DNA of 64,000 nt from JL08 sp963765555. GTDB taxonomy: Bacteria; Pseudomonadota; Alphaproteobacteria; Rhodobacterales; Rhodobacteraceae. A program made the translations under genes and the position numbers. The stretch lies in the NCBI GenBank assembly GCA_963765555.1, contig CAVXWX010000003.1:620001-684000 (forward strand), written 5' to 3'. A model generated the notes under the pieces. That model worked only from the letters and a program-made list of their open reading frames with translations. It did not search any database and had not been told where the DNA came from. Positions 46,730 to 56,500 of this stretch are shown here, one piece after another. Each line of letters starts with the position of its first letter. The first letter of the stretch is position 1.

Positions 46730-48185
46730 ATGACGACCAAACCCGTGATCAGGCTGCGCAATTCCATGACGCGCAAGACAGAAGATTTCACGCCGATTGA
46801 TGAAAACAATGTGCGGATGTATCTGTGCGGGCCCACGGTGTATGACCGCGCCCATCTGGGCAATGCGCGCAATGTGATCATGTTCGACGTGCTGTTCCGC
46901 TTGCTGCGGCATGTCTATGGGCCGGATCATGTCACCTATGTGCGCAATTTCACCGATGTGGATGACAAGATCAACGCGCGCGCGGTGCAAAGCGGGCGCT
47001 CCATTTCCGACATCACCGAAGAAACCATTGGCTGGTATCACGCGGATATGGGCGCATTGGGCAATCTGCCCCCCACACCATGAACCGCGCGCGACGCAAT
47101 ATATCGGCGAAATGATCACGATGATCGAGGATCTGATCGCCAAGGGCCACGCCTATGTTGCCGAAGGCCATGTGCTGTTTGATGTGCGATCCTATGCGGA
47201 GTACGGCAAGCTTTCGGGCCGGTCGGTCGATGATATGATCGCCGGCGCGCGGGTCGAGGTGGCGCCCTATAAACGCGACCCGATGGATTTTGTGCTGTGG
47301 AAACCGTCAGGCGACGATCTGCCCGGTTGGGACAGCCCGTGGGGGCGGGGCCGCCCCGGCTGGCATATTGAATGCTCTGCGATGGCCGAAGAGTTGCTTT
47401 GGAAACACCGAAAGAAAAAGGTAAGCTATCCGAAAGGCGCTCACATCCCCATACATTCGACATCCACGGCGGCGGCAATGATCTGATGTTCCCGCATCAC
47501 GAAAACGAAGTGGCGCAAAGCTGCTGCGCGCACCCCGACGGCGGGTTTGCGCGGGTCTGGATGCACAACGAAATGTTGCAGGTCGAGGGCAAGAAAATGT
47601 CCAAGTCCTTGGGCAATTTCTTTACCGTGCGCGATCTGCTGGATCAGGGCGTGCCGGGCGAGGTGATCCGCTTTGTGTTCTTGTCCACGCATTACGGCAA
47701 GCCGATGGACTGGACCCAGAAGAAGGCGGAGGATGCGACAGAGATGCTGATCGGATGGGGAAGTGGTCATTGCCAAGACGGATGTGAGTCACGAAGCCGC
47801 GCAACAGCCACCCACGCGTGGTTGAGCGCTGGCAAATGACTTGAACACATCTTGGCGCTATCGCGGAACTGCACAATTGGCAAAATCCAGTGAAAGCGTC
47901 TGCGGTTTTCGCGGCGTCTATGGATATCGATGGGCATTCAGCCGATCGTCACCGAAGCCAGTCGAAATACCGAAAGAAGTGGCCGATGTTATCGAATTGA
48001 TTTTGCGAAAGTGGCAGCAATGCGAGACGTTGATAAGGAATGGGCGACTGCTGATCCAAGGATTTCCAAGGCGATGACCTAGACGAGTGAAGGGCAGGGA
48101 TTTCAGTGCGGCATGACCGACGGATGGAAAGCACTGGGATGTGACGCCAGACTTCGACCCGTCCAAACTGGAGGCCCTGAAATGA
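46730..48185 (+). CDS. cysS: Cysteine-tRNA ligase, heavily frameshifted
   Basis: Charges tRNA-Cys. Start MTTKPVIRLRNSMTRKTEDF; class I HIGH-type motif in YDRAHLGNARNVIMFD; zinc-site pieces CGPTVYD, GWHIECSAM and HHENEVAQSCC; KMSKS in VEGKKMSKSLGNFF. The frame breaks near 47080, 47430 and 47760 and repeatedly after that, but family pieces go on: ALANDLNTS (47826), AIAELHNWQNPVKASAVF (about 47860), EVADVIELILRKWQ (about 47976), and the final DFDPSKLEALK with the stop at 48183-48185. The stretch WKHRKKKVSYPKGAH before the FDIHGGGND block looks like an insertion relative to the forms I know. The density of breaks is the highest in the window. Confidence 0.88.
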
Positions 48186-48201
48186 TGGTAAACCCAACAC
48201 A

Positions 48202-48264
48202 GGACAGCCCCCGGCCGCGGGTGGGGGTGAAGCCCCCGCCCGGGGGGGCGGTCGGGGGCTGTCC
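48202..48264. repeat. GC-rich nested inverted repeat between cysS and cimA
   Basis: Outer arms 48202-48213 and 48253-48264 are perfect 12-bp complements (GGACAGCCCCCG and its reverse complement). Inside is a second ten-base-pair hairpin (about 48219-48243, TGAA loop). No T-run, so it could be a transcript stabiliser, a Rho-dependent end or a repeat element. It lies 39 bases upstream of the cimA start. Confidence 0.6.
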
Positions 48265-48303
48265 GGGCCTTTGGCCCGAACCGGTTCGCAGTGAGGAACT
48301 GTC

Positions 48304-49915
48304 ATGAAACAGCGCCTTTCCCTTTACGACACCACGCTGCGCGACGGGCAGCAAACGCAGGGCGTGCAGTTTTCCACCGCTGAAAAACAACAGATCGCAG
48401 CCATGCTTGACGAATTGGGCGTGGATTACATCGAAGGCGGCTGGCCCGGCGCCAACCCCACCGATTCCGCGTTTTTCGAGGATGCGCCCAAAACCCGCGC
48501 CACGCTGACCGCGTTCGGCATGACAAAACGGGCAGGGCGGTCGGCCGAGAACGATGATGTTCTGGCCGCCGTGATGAATGCGGGCACCGGTGCTGTCTGT
48601 CTGGTCGGCAAATCCCATGTCTACCACGTAAAGGCCGCACTGGGCATCAGCCGCGCGGAAAACACGGAAAACATTGCCAAATCCATCGCCTATATCGTGG
48701 CCCAGGGGCGCGAGGCGCTGTTTGACGCGGAACATTTCTTTGACGGATATGCCGCCAATCCCGCCTATGCGCTGGAAACCCTGCACGCCGCCTATGATGC
48801 GGGCGCGCGCTGGATCGTGCTGTGTGACACCAATGGCGGCACCTTGCCCACCGATGTGGCCCGCATCACCGCCGATGTGATCACCACAGGCATTCCGGGG
48901 ACGCATCTGGGCATCCACACCCACAATGACACCGAAAACGCCGTGGCCTGCACGCTGGCGGCGGTGGATGCAGGCGCGCGCCAAATTCAAGGCACGCTGA
49001 ACGGGCTGGGCGAACGCTGTGGCAATGCCAACCTGACCACGCTGATCCCGACATTGCTGCTGAAAGAACCCTACGCCAGCCTGTACGACACCGGCGTCAC
49101 GCAAGAGGCGCTGCGCGGCCTGACCCGCGCCAGCCGCAAGCTGGATGAAATCCTGAACCGTGTGCCGATGAAACAGGCGGCCTATGTCGGATCATCCGCC
49201 TTTGCCCACAAGGCCGGATTGCACGCCAGCGCCATCGCCAAAGACCCCGCGACCTACGAACACATCGATCCCGCCAGTGTCGGCAATGCGCGCATCATCC
49301 CGATGTCCAATCAGGCGGGGCAATCCAACCTGCGCAAACGGCTGGAAGAGGCCGGATTGAACGTGCCCGCCAAAGACCCCGCACTGGCCCGTATTCTGGA
49401 ACGGGTGAAGGAACGCGAGGCCGAAGGCTATTCCTATGATACCGCGCAGGCGTCTTTCGAACTGCTCGCGCGCGAGGAACTGGGGCAGTTGCCCGAATTT
49501 TTCGAGGTCAAACGCTACAAAGTCACCGATCGAGCGGCGCAAGAACAAATATGACCGGATGGTCAGCCTGTCCGAAGCGGTTGTTGTGGTGAAGGTGGAT
49601 GGCGACAAAAAGCTGTCTGTGTCCGAAAGCATGGATGAAACCGGCAGTGACCGAGGCCCCGTTAACGCGCTGTCCAAGGCGCTGGCCAAGGATCTGGGCC
49701 GCTATCAGGACATGATCGATGATATGCGGCTGGTCGATTTCAAGGTGCGCATCACCCAGGGCGGCACCGAGGCCGTGACCCGCGTGATCATCGACAGCGA
49801 AGACCGCAAGGGGCGGCGCTGGTCCACCGTGGGCGTGTCCGCCAACATAGTGGATGCGTCATTTCAGGCGCTGCTGGATGCAATCCGCTGGAAGCTGGTC
49901 CGTGACACTGAGTGA
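48304..49915 (+). CDS. cimA: (R)-citramalate synthase, one frameshift
   Basis: Makes citramalate from pyruvate and acetyl-CoA for the threonine-independent isoleucine route. Start at 48304, after GAGGA: MKQRLSLYDTTLRDGQQTQG, the catalytic HMGL-like opening. Metal His pair in HLGIHTHNDTENAVACTLAA; GTLNGLGERCGNANL follows. The frame breaks near 49531 (one extra base), then ERRKNKYDR leads into the regulatory LeuA dimer domain (SLSEAVVVVKVDG) to the stop at 49915. The rebuilt length is about 537 residues, as in the family. Confidence 0.93.
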
Positions 49916-50678
49916 GGATGTCACCGCCTGCGCCGCGATCGTGGAACGTGGCGATCCCGACAGGTTCATGGCGGCGATGGCCGCACCTGTGGCCGCGCGC
50001 CGCGTGTTGTTTCCGCTTTATGCCTTCAACGTCGAAGTGTCGCGCGCGCCGTGGGTAACCGAAGAAACCATGATCGCGGAAATGCGCCTGCAATGGTGGC
50101 GCGACGCGGTCGAGGAAATTGCCAAGGGCGGTGCGGTGCGCCGCCACGAGGTTGTAACGCCGCTGGCCGAAATGCTGACCCCCGACATGGCCGCCGGAAT
50201 GGATGAGATGATCGCCGTAAGGCGTTGGGATATCTACAAAGACCCGTTCGAGGACGCAGCGCATTTTGAGCGCTACATTGATCAGAGCGCGGGCACGCTG
50301 ATCTGGGTGGCCGCGCGCGTTTTGGGGCAGGCAGAAGAATCGGTTGTGCGCGATGTCGGCTATGCCAGCGGCGTGGCCGCGTGGCTGCGTGCCATTCCCG
50401 AACTTGAGGCGCGCAAGCGCGTGCCGCTGCTGGATGGCACGCCGGACGGGGTACGCGCACTGGCCCAGGGCGCGCTGGACCGGTTGCAGCGCGCACGCCG
50501 GAACCGCCGCGCCGTGTCGCGTGCGGCAGCCCCCGCATTGCTGGCCGGATGGCAAAGTGGCGCGATCCTGAAACAGGCGGTGCATGATCCGCAGGCCGTG
50601 GCAGACGGAACGCTGGGTCAAAGCGGGGCACAAAAACGGCTAAGCCTGATGTGGCGCGCGGCAACGGGGCGCTGGTAG
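49902..50678 (+). CDS. Squalene/phytoene synthase family protein
   Basis: 258 residues from GTG 49902 (MTLSEDVTACAAIVERGDPD), overlapping the cimA end by 14 bases. Shares the trans-isoprenyl synthase helical fold: AAMAAPVAARRVLFPLYAFN and MIAEMRLQWWRDAVEEI (where true synthases have the first DXXXD), and YIDQSAGTLIWVAARVLG (second region). The Asp-rich motifs are weak, so it may be a non-synthase member like the complex I assembly factor NDUFAF6. The function is uncertain. Confidence 0.8.
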   Translation: MTLSEDVTACAAIVERGDPDRFMAAMAAPVAARRVLFPLYAFNVEVSRAPWVTEETMIAEMRLQWWRDAVEEIAKGGAVRRHEVVTPLAEMLTPDMAAGMDEMIAVRRWDIYKDPFEDAAHFERYIDQSAGTLIWVAARVLGQAEESVVRDVGYASGVAAWLRAIPELEARKRVPLLDGTPDGVRALAQGALDRLQRARRNRRAVSRAAAPALLAGWQSGAILKQAVHDPQAVADGTLGQSGAQKRLSLMWRAATGRW

Positions 50679-50688
50679 CGCGCAGGCG

Positions 50689-51912
50689 TTAAACCGTCTG
50701 TTCGCGCGGGCGCAGCATCAGCCAGATCAGCGCGCCACCCGCCAGCGCCAGAAACGGGATCATCGCGATATTCACCGCGTACCAGCCTTCAACAGCATCG
50801 CCGCCCGAACAGTTCATCAATCCGCCCGATGCCAGCGACGCAAAGGTCACGCCACCGAACACCAGCAGATCGTTCAGCCCCTGCATCCGGCCCCGTTCAT
50901 GGGGTTCGTGCGATGTGGTCAACATCGTGGTCGCGCCGATAAACCCGAAATTCCACCCGATCCCCAGCAGGATCAGCGCGATAAAGAAATGGCCCAGTTC
51001 CACGCCGCTCAGCGCGACGCCCCCCGCGACCCCAAGGATCAGCAGGCCCAGCCCCATGATCTTTTCCACGCCAAAGCGTGCAATCAGATGGCCGGTGAAA
51101 AACGACGGCGCAAACATCGCCAGCACATGGCCCGTCACCACGTTTGACGCATCCGCCACGCCGAACCCGCAGCCCACAACCGCCAGCGGCGTAGAGGTCA
51201 TCACAAGGTTCATCAGCGCATACGACACCATGGCGCAGATCACCGCGACAGCGATGCGCGGCGTGGTCAGCAATTCCCAGCGTGTGCGGCCCCTTGGGCT
51301 GTCCAGCGTGGGGGCAGGGGGTTTGGGAATACGCAGAAACAGGAAAAACACCATACCCAGCAGGTTCAGCCCGATGGCCGCCATATAGACCGGAAAGAAC
51401 CGCATGACGGTCGCGTCGGCCGTATGACTGCTGAGGTAGCCCACCAGTTGCGGACCGATGACCGCCGAAATCAGACCGCCCGCCATGACGTAGGAAATCG
51501 CCTTGGGCTTGAACGCATCCGATGCGGTATCAGCCGCGGCAAAGCGGAAAAACCCCTGTGAAGACATATAGATACCGGTCAGGTAGCTGCCTGCAAGAAA
51601 GATCCAGAAATTCGACAAGGTCAGCGCATAGGCCGACACGGCAGCCCCGATCAGCCCGCCCAAAGCGCCCACATAAAACCCGCTTTTGCGGCCAAACCGC
51701 TGCATCAGCGGGCTCAGCCACGGCGCGGTGGTCATGGATCCGAATACGATCAGCGATATGGGCAATGTGGCCAGACACGCATTGGGGGCAAGCTGCTGCC
51801 CGGCAAGGCCGCCAATCACGAAAATCATCGTGATCTGGCTGCCCAGAAACGCCTGCGCGGCGACCAGAACGGCCACATTGCGTTTCGCCAGAGAGTCGTT
51901 GGATGGGGTCAT
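50689..51912 (-). CDS. MFS transporter
   Basis: 407 residues from ATG 51912 (MTPSNDSLAKRNVAVLVAAQ), twelve membrane helices. The loop after helix 2 carries LMQRFGRKSGFYVGALGG, the MFS signature. The second half repeats the layout (HLIARFGVEKIMGLG). The substrate is unknown. It converges on the phytoene-synthase-like gene with about 10 bases between stops, and is divergent from cobK. Confidence 0.9.
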   Translation of the reverse strand: MTPSNDSLAKRNVAVLVAAQAFLGSQITMIFVIGGLAGQQLAPNACLATLPISLIVFGSMTTAPWLSPLMQRFGRKSGFYVGALGGLIGAAVSAYALTLSNFWIFLAGSYLTGIYMSSQGFFRFAAADTASDAFKPKAISYVMAGGLISAVIGPQLVGYLSSHTADATVMRFFPVYMAAIGLNLLGMVFFLFLRIPKPPAPTLDSPRGRTRWELLTTPRIAVAVICAMVSYALMNLVMTSTPLAVVGCGFGVADASNVVTGHVLAMFAPSFFTGHLIARFGVEKIMGLGLLILGVAGGVALSGVELGHFFIALILLGIGWNFGFIGATTMLTTSHEPHERGRMQGLNDLLVFGGVTFASLASGGLMNCSGGDAVEGWYAVNIAMIPFLALAGGALIWLMLRPREQTV

Positions 51913-51987
51913 GGCGATGGCGTATATAGGAAATCGGGGGGGTTCAAGCGCCTTGCAACATCTTGGGCAGGTTCTAAGGTGCAGCGG

Positions 51988-52731
51988 ATGAGCAACCCCC
52001 ACCATCTCTTGCTATTGGCCGGTGCCGCAGAAGCGCGCGACATCGCCGATGCGCTGGCGGCGCGTAGCGCCCCACGCGTGACGGCATCGCTGCATTACGG
52101 CGAACGCGCCGCCGGTCCGCTCTCTGTGCCCACCCGCATCGGCGGCTTTGGCGGCACGGACGGATTTGCCGGTTTTCTGGACGAACAGGGGATCACCGCA
52201 GTGCTGGACGCCACACATCCGTTCGCGGTGCAGATCACACAGCGCAGTCGTGACATCTGCGCGCAGCGGGGGGTGCCTTTTGCACAGGTTCTGCGCCCTG
52301 AATGGTATCCGGAAACGGGCGATATCTGGCACGATGTGGCCGACGAGGCAGAGGCGGCGCAAATCATTCCGCGCGATGCGCGCGTGTTCACCACAACGGG
52401 GCGCGCCACGATTGACCAATTCGCTGCGTTGCGCGCACGCCATCTGTTTGTGCGCCAGCTGCGCGACGGGGCCCAGCCCAGACCGATAGACAATATGACC
52501 TATGTGCGCGGTGTCGGCCCGTTTTCCGTGGCGGATGAAATCGCGTTGTTTAAAAAGCTGGGCATTGACTGGCTGGTTACGCGCAATGCGGGCGGTGTGA
52601 TCAATCATACCAAGATCGAGGCCGCGCGCGTACTGGGGATCAATGTGGCGATGATCCGCCGTCCGGAACAGCCCGACTGTCTGAGGTTGGAAACGGTTCA
52701 GGCCGCGCTGGATTGGGTGGCTGCGTTATGA
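51988..52731 (+). CDS. cobK: Precorrin-6A reductase
   Basis: NAD(P)H-dependent reductase of cobalamin ring synthesis. 247 residues from ATG 51988 (MSNPHHLLLLAGAAEARDIA). Family blocks: GGFGGTDGFAGFLDEQGI, VLDATHPFAVQITQRSRDIC, VFTTTGRATIDQF, and VTRNAGGVINHTKIEAARV near the end. Its stop overlaps the glycosylase start (ATGA). The lone cob gene fits a B12-using organism (nrdJ is B12-dependent). Confidence 0.93.
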   Translation: MSNPHHLLLLAGAAEARDIADALAARSAPRVTASLHYGERAAGPLSVPTRIGGFGGTDGFAGFLDEQGITAVLDATHPFAVQITQRSRDICAQRGVPFAQVLRPEWYPETGDIWHDVADEAEAAQIIPRDARVFTTTGRATIDQFAALRARHLFVRQLRDGAQPRPIDNMTYVRGVGPFSVADEIALFKKLGIDWLVTRNAGGVINHTKIEAARVLGINVAMIRRPEQPDCLRLETVQAALDWVAAL

Positions 52732-53375
52732 CCACAACGCCAGAGATCGGGCGCGTGATCCACTCAGACGCTTGTGTGGCGGAAGGGGCGGCGTGGTTGG
52801 CCGAACAGGACGCGCGGTTTGCCCGCGCGCTGGCGCAGACCGGCCCGTTGCCCCTGCGCCTGAAACCGGACGGGTTTGGCCCGCTATTGAACGCAATCGT
52901 CAGCCAACAGGTCAGCGTCGCCTCGGCCAATGCGATCTGGGCACGGCTTGAAGGCGCGGGGCTGACAGAGGCGCGCGCCGTTCTGGACGTGGACGACGAT
53001 GCCCTGCGCGCCTTGGGGATGAGCCGCCAGAAAGCACGTTATGCCCGCGCACTGGCCGAGGCGGATATTGATTACACCGCCTTGCGCGCACTGCCATCGG
53101 ATCAGGTGATCAAAACGCTGGTCACGGTGCCGGGCATCGGGGTGTGGACAGCCGAGATTTACACCATGTTCAGCCTCGGGCGTGCTGATGTCTTTGCCCC
53201 GGGCGATCTGGCGCTTCAGGAAAGCGCGCGGATCCTGTTCGATCTGCCCGACCGCCCCAAAGACCGTGCCTTGCGCGACATGGCGCAGGATTGGGCGCCC
53301 TGGCGCTCTGTCGCGGCGCGGGCGTTGTGGGCCTATTACCGTGTGGCGACAAAAAACAAGGGCCTGTCAGACTGA
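52728..53375 (+). CDS. DNA-3-methyladenine glycosylase, HhH-GPD (AlkA type)
   Basis: Base-excision repair enzyme removing alkylated bases. 215 residues from ATG 52728 (MTTTPEIGRVIHSDACVAEG). NAIVSQQVSVASANAIWARL is the family helix; the helix-hairpin-helix is in LVTVPGIGVWTAEIYTMFSL; the catalytic Asp is in FAPGDLALQESARI. It overlaps cobK by four bases. Confidence 0.92.
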   Translation: MTTTPEIGRVIHSDACVAEGAAWLAEQDARFARALAQTGPLPLRLKPDGFGPLLNAIVSQQVSVASANAIWARLEGAGLTEARAVLDVDDDALRALGMSRQKARYARALAEADIDYTALRALPSDQVIKTLVTVPGIGVWTAEIYTMFSLGRADVFAPGDLALQESARILFDLPDRPKDRALRDMAQDWAPWRSVAARALWAYYRVATKNKGLSD

Positions 53376-53409
53376 CAGGCCCCGTTTCAGATCGCACACA
53401 GGGGTTGCC

Positions 53410-54309
53410 TTATTCGACAGGCGTCCAGTCATCCGTGGGATCATAGGCCATCATGTCTGCAGCGATATCGAGTGTTTCTTCGCCCAGAACCGCCTGAAGG
53501 ATCACACCGTTTTCCGCCACCATGAAACTGTGAACACCGGTTTCACCGTAAACAGCAGGCACGGCAAGCAAGGCATGGCCCGCCACCATGTTGTCATTGA
53601 GCAGATAGCTCATTTCTCCGCCCGGTGCGGCGGCGGTCTGTTCGGTCAGGATGCGGAAATAATAGCCTGAATAGGGTTCGGGATCATGATCCTGTTCCCC
53701 GTCACTGAACCCTGTGGCCGAAGCGCGCGCAAACAATTCACCCAAGGGGCTGTCGGGCGCGGCCCAGAACAGGCCGTCACGTTCGGTTTCGGATGTGGCG
53801 ATGATCTGGCGGGCAAATTCCATCACCCCGTCGCCGTCATGATCGCTGAGCCGGAAACCGGCCTGAATGTCGACATAGGCATCCAGCAGGTCGATCACCT
53901 CCAATTCGTTCAACCCGATTTCGCGGGCCTGCACCTCGGCGCGGCCGGTTTCTGTGTCAAACGCCCAGCCATCACCGGTTTTGGCGACCGGAATAGGAAA
54001 GGGCCAGCCTTCCGCGCCTAGCGCAATGACCAGCGAACCGTCCTCTTGCGGCACCATGCGATAGCCTTCGCCGTAAAGCGCAAGCAGCAGGGCCTTGTTG
54101 GCGGCATCCTCGTCCGCGTCCCCATCTGACAGGAAATCACGCGATTCTTCGCCAAAGACCGACAGCAGGGCACCTTCTTCGGTGCTGCCCAGTCCGGCCA
54201 CAAACGCCTCCAGCGCATCCTGAGGCGTCGCATAGGTGGCCGGTTGCGCGGCCACCGGTCCGGCAATCAGGAAAGACAGGGCCACTGCTTTGATAAAGGT
54301 ATGTGTCAT
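53410..54309 (-). CDS. DUF2950 family exported protein
   Basis: 299 residues with a signal peptide (MTHTFIKAVALSFLIAGPVAAQ). Conserved family sections: YATPQDALEAFVAGL, WAFDTETGRAEVQAREIGLN, DPEPYSGYYFRILTEQTAAA and HSFMVAENGVILQAVLG. Function unknown. DUF2950 genes commonly sit beside DUF3300 genes, as here (three-base gap on the same strand), so they probably work together in the envelope. Confidence 0.88.
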   Translation of the reverse strand: MTHTFIKAVALSFLIAGPVAAQPATYATPQDALEAFVAGLGSTEEGALLSVFGEESRDFLSDGDADEDAANKALLLALYGEGYRMVPQEDGSLVIALGAEGWPFPIPVAKTGDGWAFDTETGRAEVQAREIGLNELEVIDLLDAYVDIQAGFRLSDHDGDGVMEFARQIIATSETERDGLFWAAPDSPLGELFARASATGFSDGEQDHDPEPYSGYYFRILTEQTAAAPGGEMSYLLNDNMVAGHALLAVPAVYGETGVHSFMVAENGVILQAVLGEETLDIAADMMAYDPTDDWTPVE

Positions 54310-54312
54310 GGT

Positions 54313-55653
54313 CTATCTCCGCGCTTTCTTGCGACCGGCGGCTTTGCCATGGCCGGATGCTTTTCTGGTTTTGGGCGCTGCGGCACGTTTCTGCGTTGCC
54401 TTGGGTTTCTTGTGCGGCACCTTGGCTGCCTGCTTGCGGTTCACCGGTGCCTTTTTGGCAGCAGGCTTTTTAACCGCTGGCCGTTTGGCAGCCGGTTTAT
54501 TGGCGGCCGGCCGGTTGACCGAAGGTTTTTTCGCATTTCCGGTTTTGGCAATTGCGTCCCGCTTGGCGCTGGCGGGGCGTGTTGACGGGCGATCCACCTG
54601 TGGCAGTTTGCCCGCACCCGGGCGGCTGATGTCCTTGGCGCCGGATTTATCGGACAGTTGCGTGCGCAGGCTGTCACCACGGGTTGCCGACTTGTCGATG
54701 GGCAATTTGGTCTTGCCGCCTTCGCCGCGTTTGTTGGCGATCTTGTCACGGGCTTCCTTGGTGCGCCCGTCGTCGGGCTTCCAGCCGCCATCCGGGCGGC
54801 GGTCGGGGCGGTTGTTGCCGACATTGACGTTGTTGCCGATGTTCACGTTGCCATCAACGTCGATATCAACGTCCGGCCTTGGATAGATCGGGCCACCGCC
54901 CCATCCGCCACAATTGCGGCATCCCCAGTAATCATTCCAATCATCATCGTCGTCGAAGATCGCGTCAATCAGGGCGAATGTGCCAAAGGCCACCGCACCT
55001 GTCACAAGCGCATCGCCCACCAGATTGTCATTATAGACAACTTGCGGATCATATTGCGGCACATAGACAACTTCGGGGTTTGCAGGCTGGATCACCACGG
55101 TTTCGGCCTGTGTCACCTCGTCCTGAACCACCTCGACGGTTTGTTCCTCTCCGCTGATCAGGGCACCTGTATTGACGGCCTGCGCGCGCATGGTCTGTAC
55201 CGCGGTCATCACATCATCACTTTGGGCCAGCATCGCGTCGCCCATTGTTTCGGTCCATTCGATATGGCTTGCCATATCGGACAGCACATCAGGAAAGGCT
55301 GTGGCCAGAACTTCGACGCTGTCATCCCATTCTTCGGCTTCGATCGCCGCTTTCAGGGTTTCGGGATCCTGATCTTCGTTCTGGGCCAGAAACCTGTCGC
55401 CCTTGATGATCTGCAAAGGATAGGTCGACGCCACCAGTATCTGGATCAGCAACGTGTCGGGATAAAGCGCAACCGGAGCGACCAGATTTTCCAGTTCGGC
55501 CTGGGTCAGCAGACCCTCTGTCTCCGCGTCGCCTTGTGCGTCCGCAGTTTGCGCTGTCGTGTCTTCTGTTTGGGTGTCCGAGGATTGCGCATGGACGGCA
55601 GGGGCCGTCGCCAGTAAAAGCGCGATCAGGAACGGTTTGATGGGCTGTGTCAC
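54313..55653 (-). CDS. DUF3300 family exported protein with a long Lys/Ala/Pro tail
   Basis: 446 residues with a signal peptide (MTQPIKPFLIALLLATAPAV, cleavage after HAQ). The DUF3300 domain runs from about residue 50 to 230: LVAPVALYPDTLLIQILVAS, FPDVLSDMASHIEWTETMGD, NPEVVYVPQYDPQVVYND. After a DDDDDW patch and a Gly-rich turn, the last 150 residues are very basic and repetitive (AAKRPAVKKPAAKKAPVNRK), resembling a histone H1 tail, ending in RKKARR. The tail could bind nucleic acid, acidic polymers or LPS; this is inference. Next to DUF2950. Confidence 0.85.
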   Translation of the reverse strand: MTQPIKPFLIALLLATAPAVHAQSSDTQTEDTTAQTADAQGDAETEGLLTQAELENLVAPVALYPDTLLIQILVASTYPLQIIKGDRFLAQNEDQDPETLKAAIEAEEWDDSVEVLATAFPDVLSDMASHIEWTETMGDAMLAQSDDVMTAVQTMRAQAVNTGALISGEEQTVEVVQDEVTQAETVVIQPANPEVVYVPQYDPQVVYNDNLVGDALVTGAVAFGTFALIDAIFDDDDDWNDYWGCRNCGGWGGGPIYPRPDVDIDVDGNVNIGNNVNVGNNRPDRRPDGGWKPDDGRTKEARDKIANKRGEGGKTKLPIDKSATRGDSLRTQLSDKSGAKDISRPGAGKLPQVDRPSTRPASAKRDAIAKTGNAKKPSVNRPAANKPAAKRPAVKKPAAKKAPVNRKQAAKVPHKKPKATQKRAAAPKTRKASGHGKAAGRKKARR

Positions 55654-55833
55654 TTAAGCCTCCCGCAGTGATGAATATTTTAAGGTTATACCCCGGAGAA
55701 GGGAGTTCAACTGTTTTCTGGCGCTTCAGGATACATCGGTTCTATATCTGACCGGCCTGTGAAATTGCACAGGCTTGTGTCATGCCGCCACAGGTGCGAG
55801 TAATCGCATCAGGTTTTGACAAGGCGAGGCAGA

Positions 55834-56499
55834 ATGACACGGGTATTAAACGCTGGGCGCCGCGCGCCGCTGTCGGGGGATGTGCGATCTGTAGTGGTAT
55901 TCCTGCACGGATACGGCGCGAACGGGGCCGATTTGCTGGGTCTGGCCGACCCGTTGGGAGAACATCTGCCCGATACGTTGTTTGTCGCCCCCGATGCCCC
56001 CGAAGATTGCGCGGGCGCACCGATGGGGTTTCAGTGGTTTCCGATCCCTTGGATTGACGGATCCTCCGAAGAAGAGGCCGAACGCGGGATGCGCGCTGCG
56101 GTGGATGATCTGAATGCGTTTCTGGATGCGTTGATGGTGGACGAAGACGTGTTGCCCGAACAGGTTGTGCTGTTCGGCTTTTCCCAAGGCAGCATGATGG
56201 CCCTGCATGTCGCGCCCCGCCGCGAGGATGAAGTGGCCGGTATCGTCGCATTTTCGGGGCGGTTGCTGTCGCCTGAAACGCTGGCGGACGAGGTTGTGGT
56301 GCGCCCGCCGGTCCTGCTGGTGCATGGCGATGCGGACGACGTGGTGCCGCCCCAATCGCTGCCCCAAGCCGCCGAAGCCCTGCAAGGCGCCGGTTTCAAG
56401 GAAGTTTACGCGCATATCATGAAAGGCACCGGCCACGGCATCGCGCCCGACGGTCTGAGCGTGGCACTGGCCTTTATGCGCGACAAACTGGGGCTGTAG
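55834..56499 (+). CDS. Carboxylesterase/phospholipase family hydrolase
   Basis: 221 residues from ATG 55834 (MTRVLNAGRRAPLSGDVRSV). Cytoplasmic alpha/beta hydrolase: oxyanion VVFLHGYGANGADL, nucleophile Ser in VVLFGFSQGSMMALHV (GFSQG), Asp in LLVHGDADDVVPP and His in KGTGHGIAPDG. It matches the small-esterase family (Pfam abhydrolase_2). It converges with the AraC gene ending at 56501. Confidence 0.92.
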   Translation: MTRVLNAGRRAPLSGDVRSVVVFLHGYGANGADLLGLADPLGEHLPDTLFVAPDAPEDCAGAPMGFQWFPIPWIDGSSEEEAERGMRAAVDDLNAFLDALMVDEDVLPEQVVLFGFSQGSMMALHVAPRREDEVAGIVAFSGRLLSPETLADEVVVRPPVLLVHGDADDVVPPQSLPQAAEALQGAGFKEVYAHIMKGTGHGIAPDGLSVALAFMRDKLGL

Positions 56500-56500
56500 C

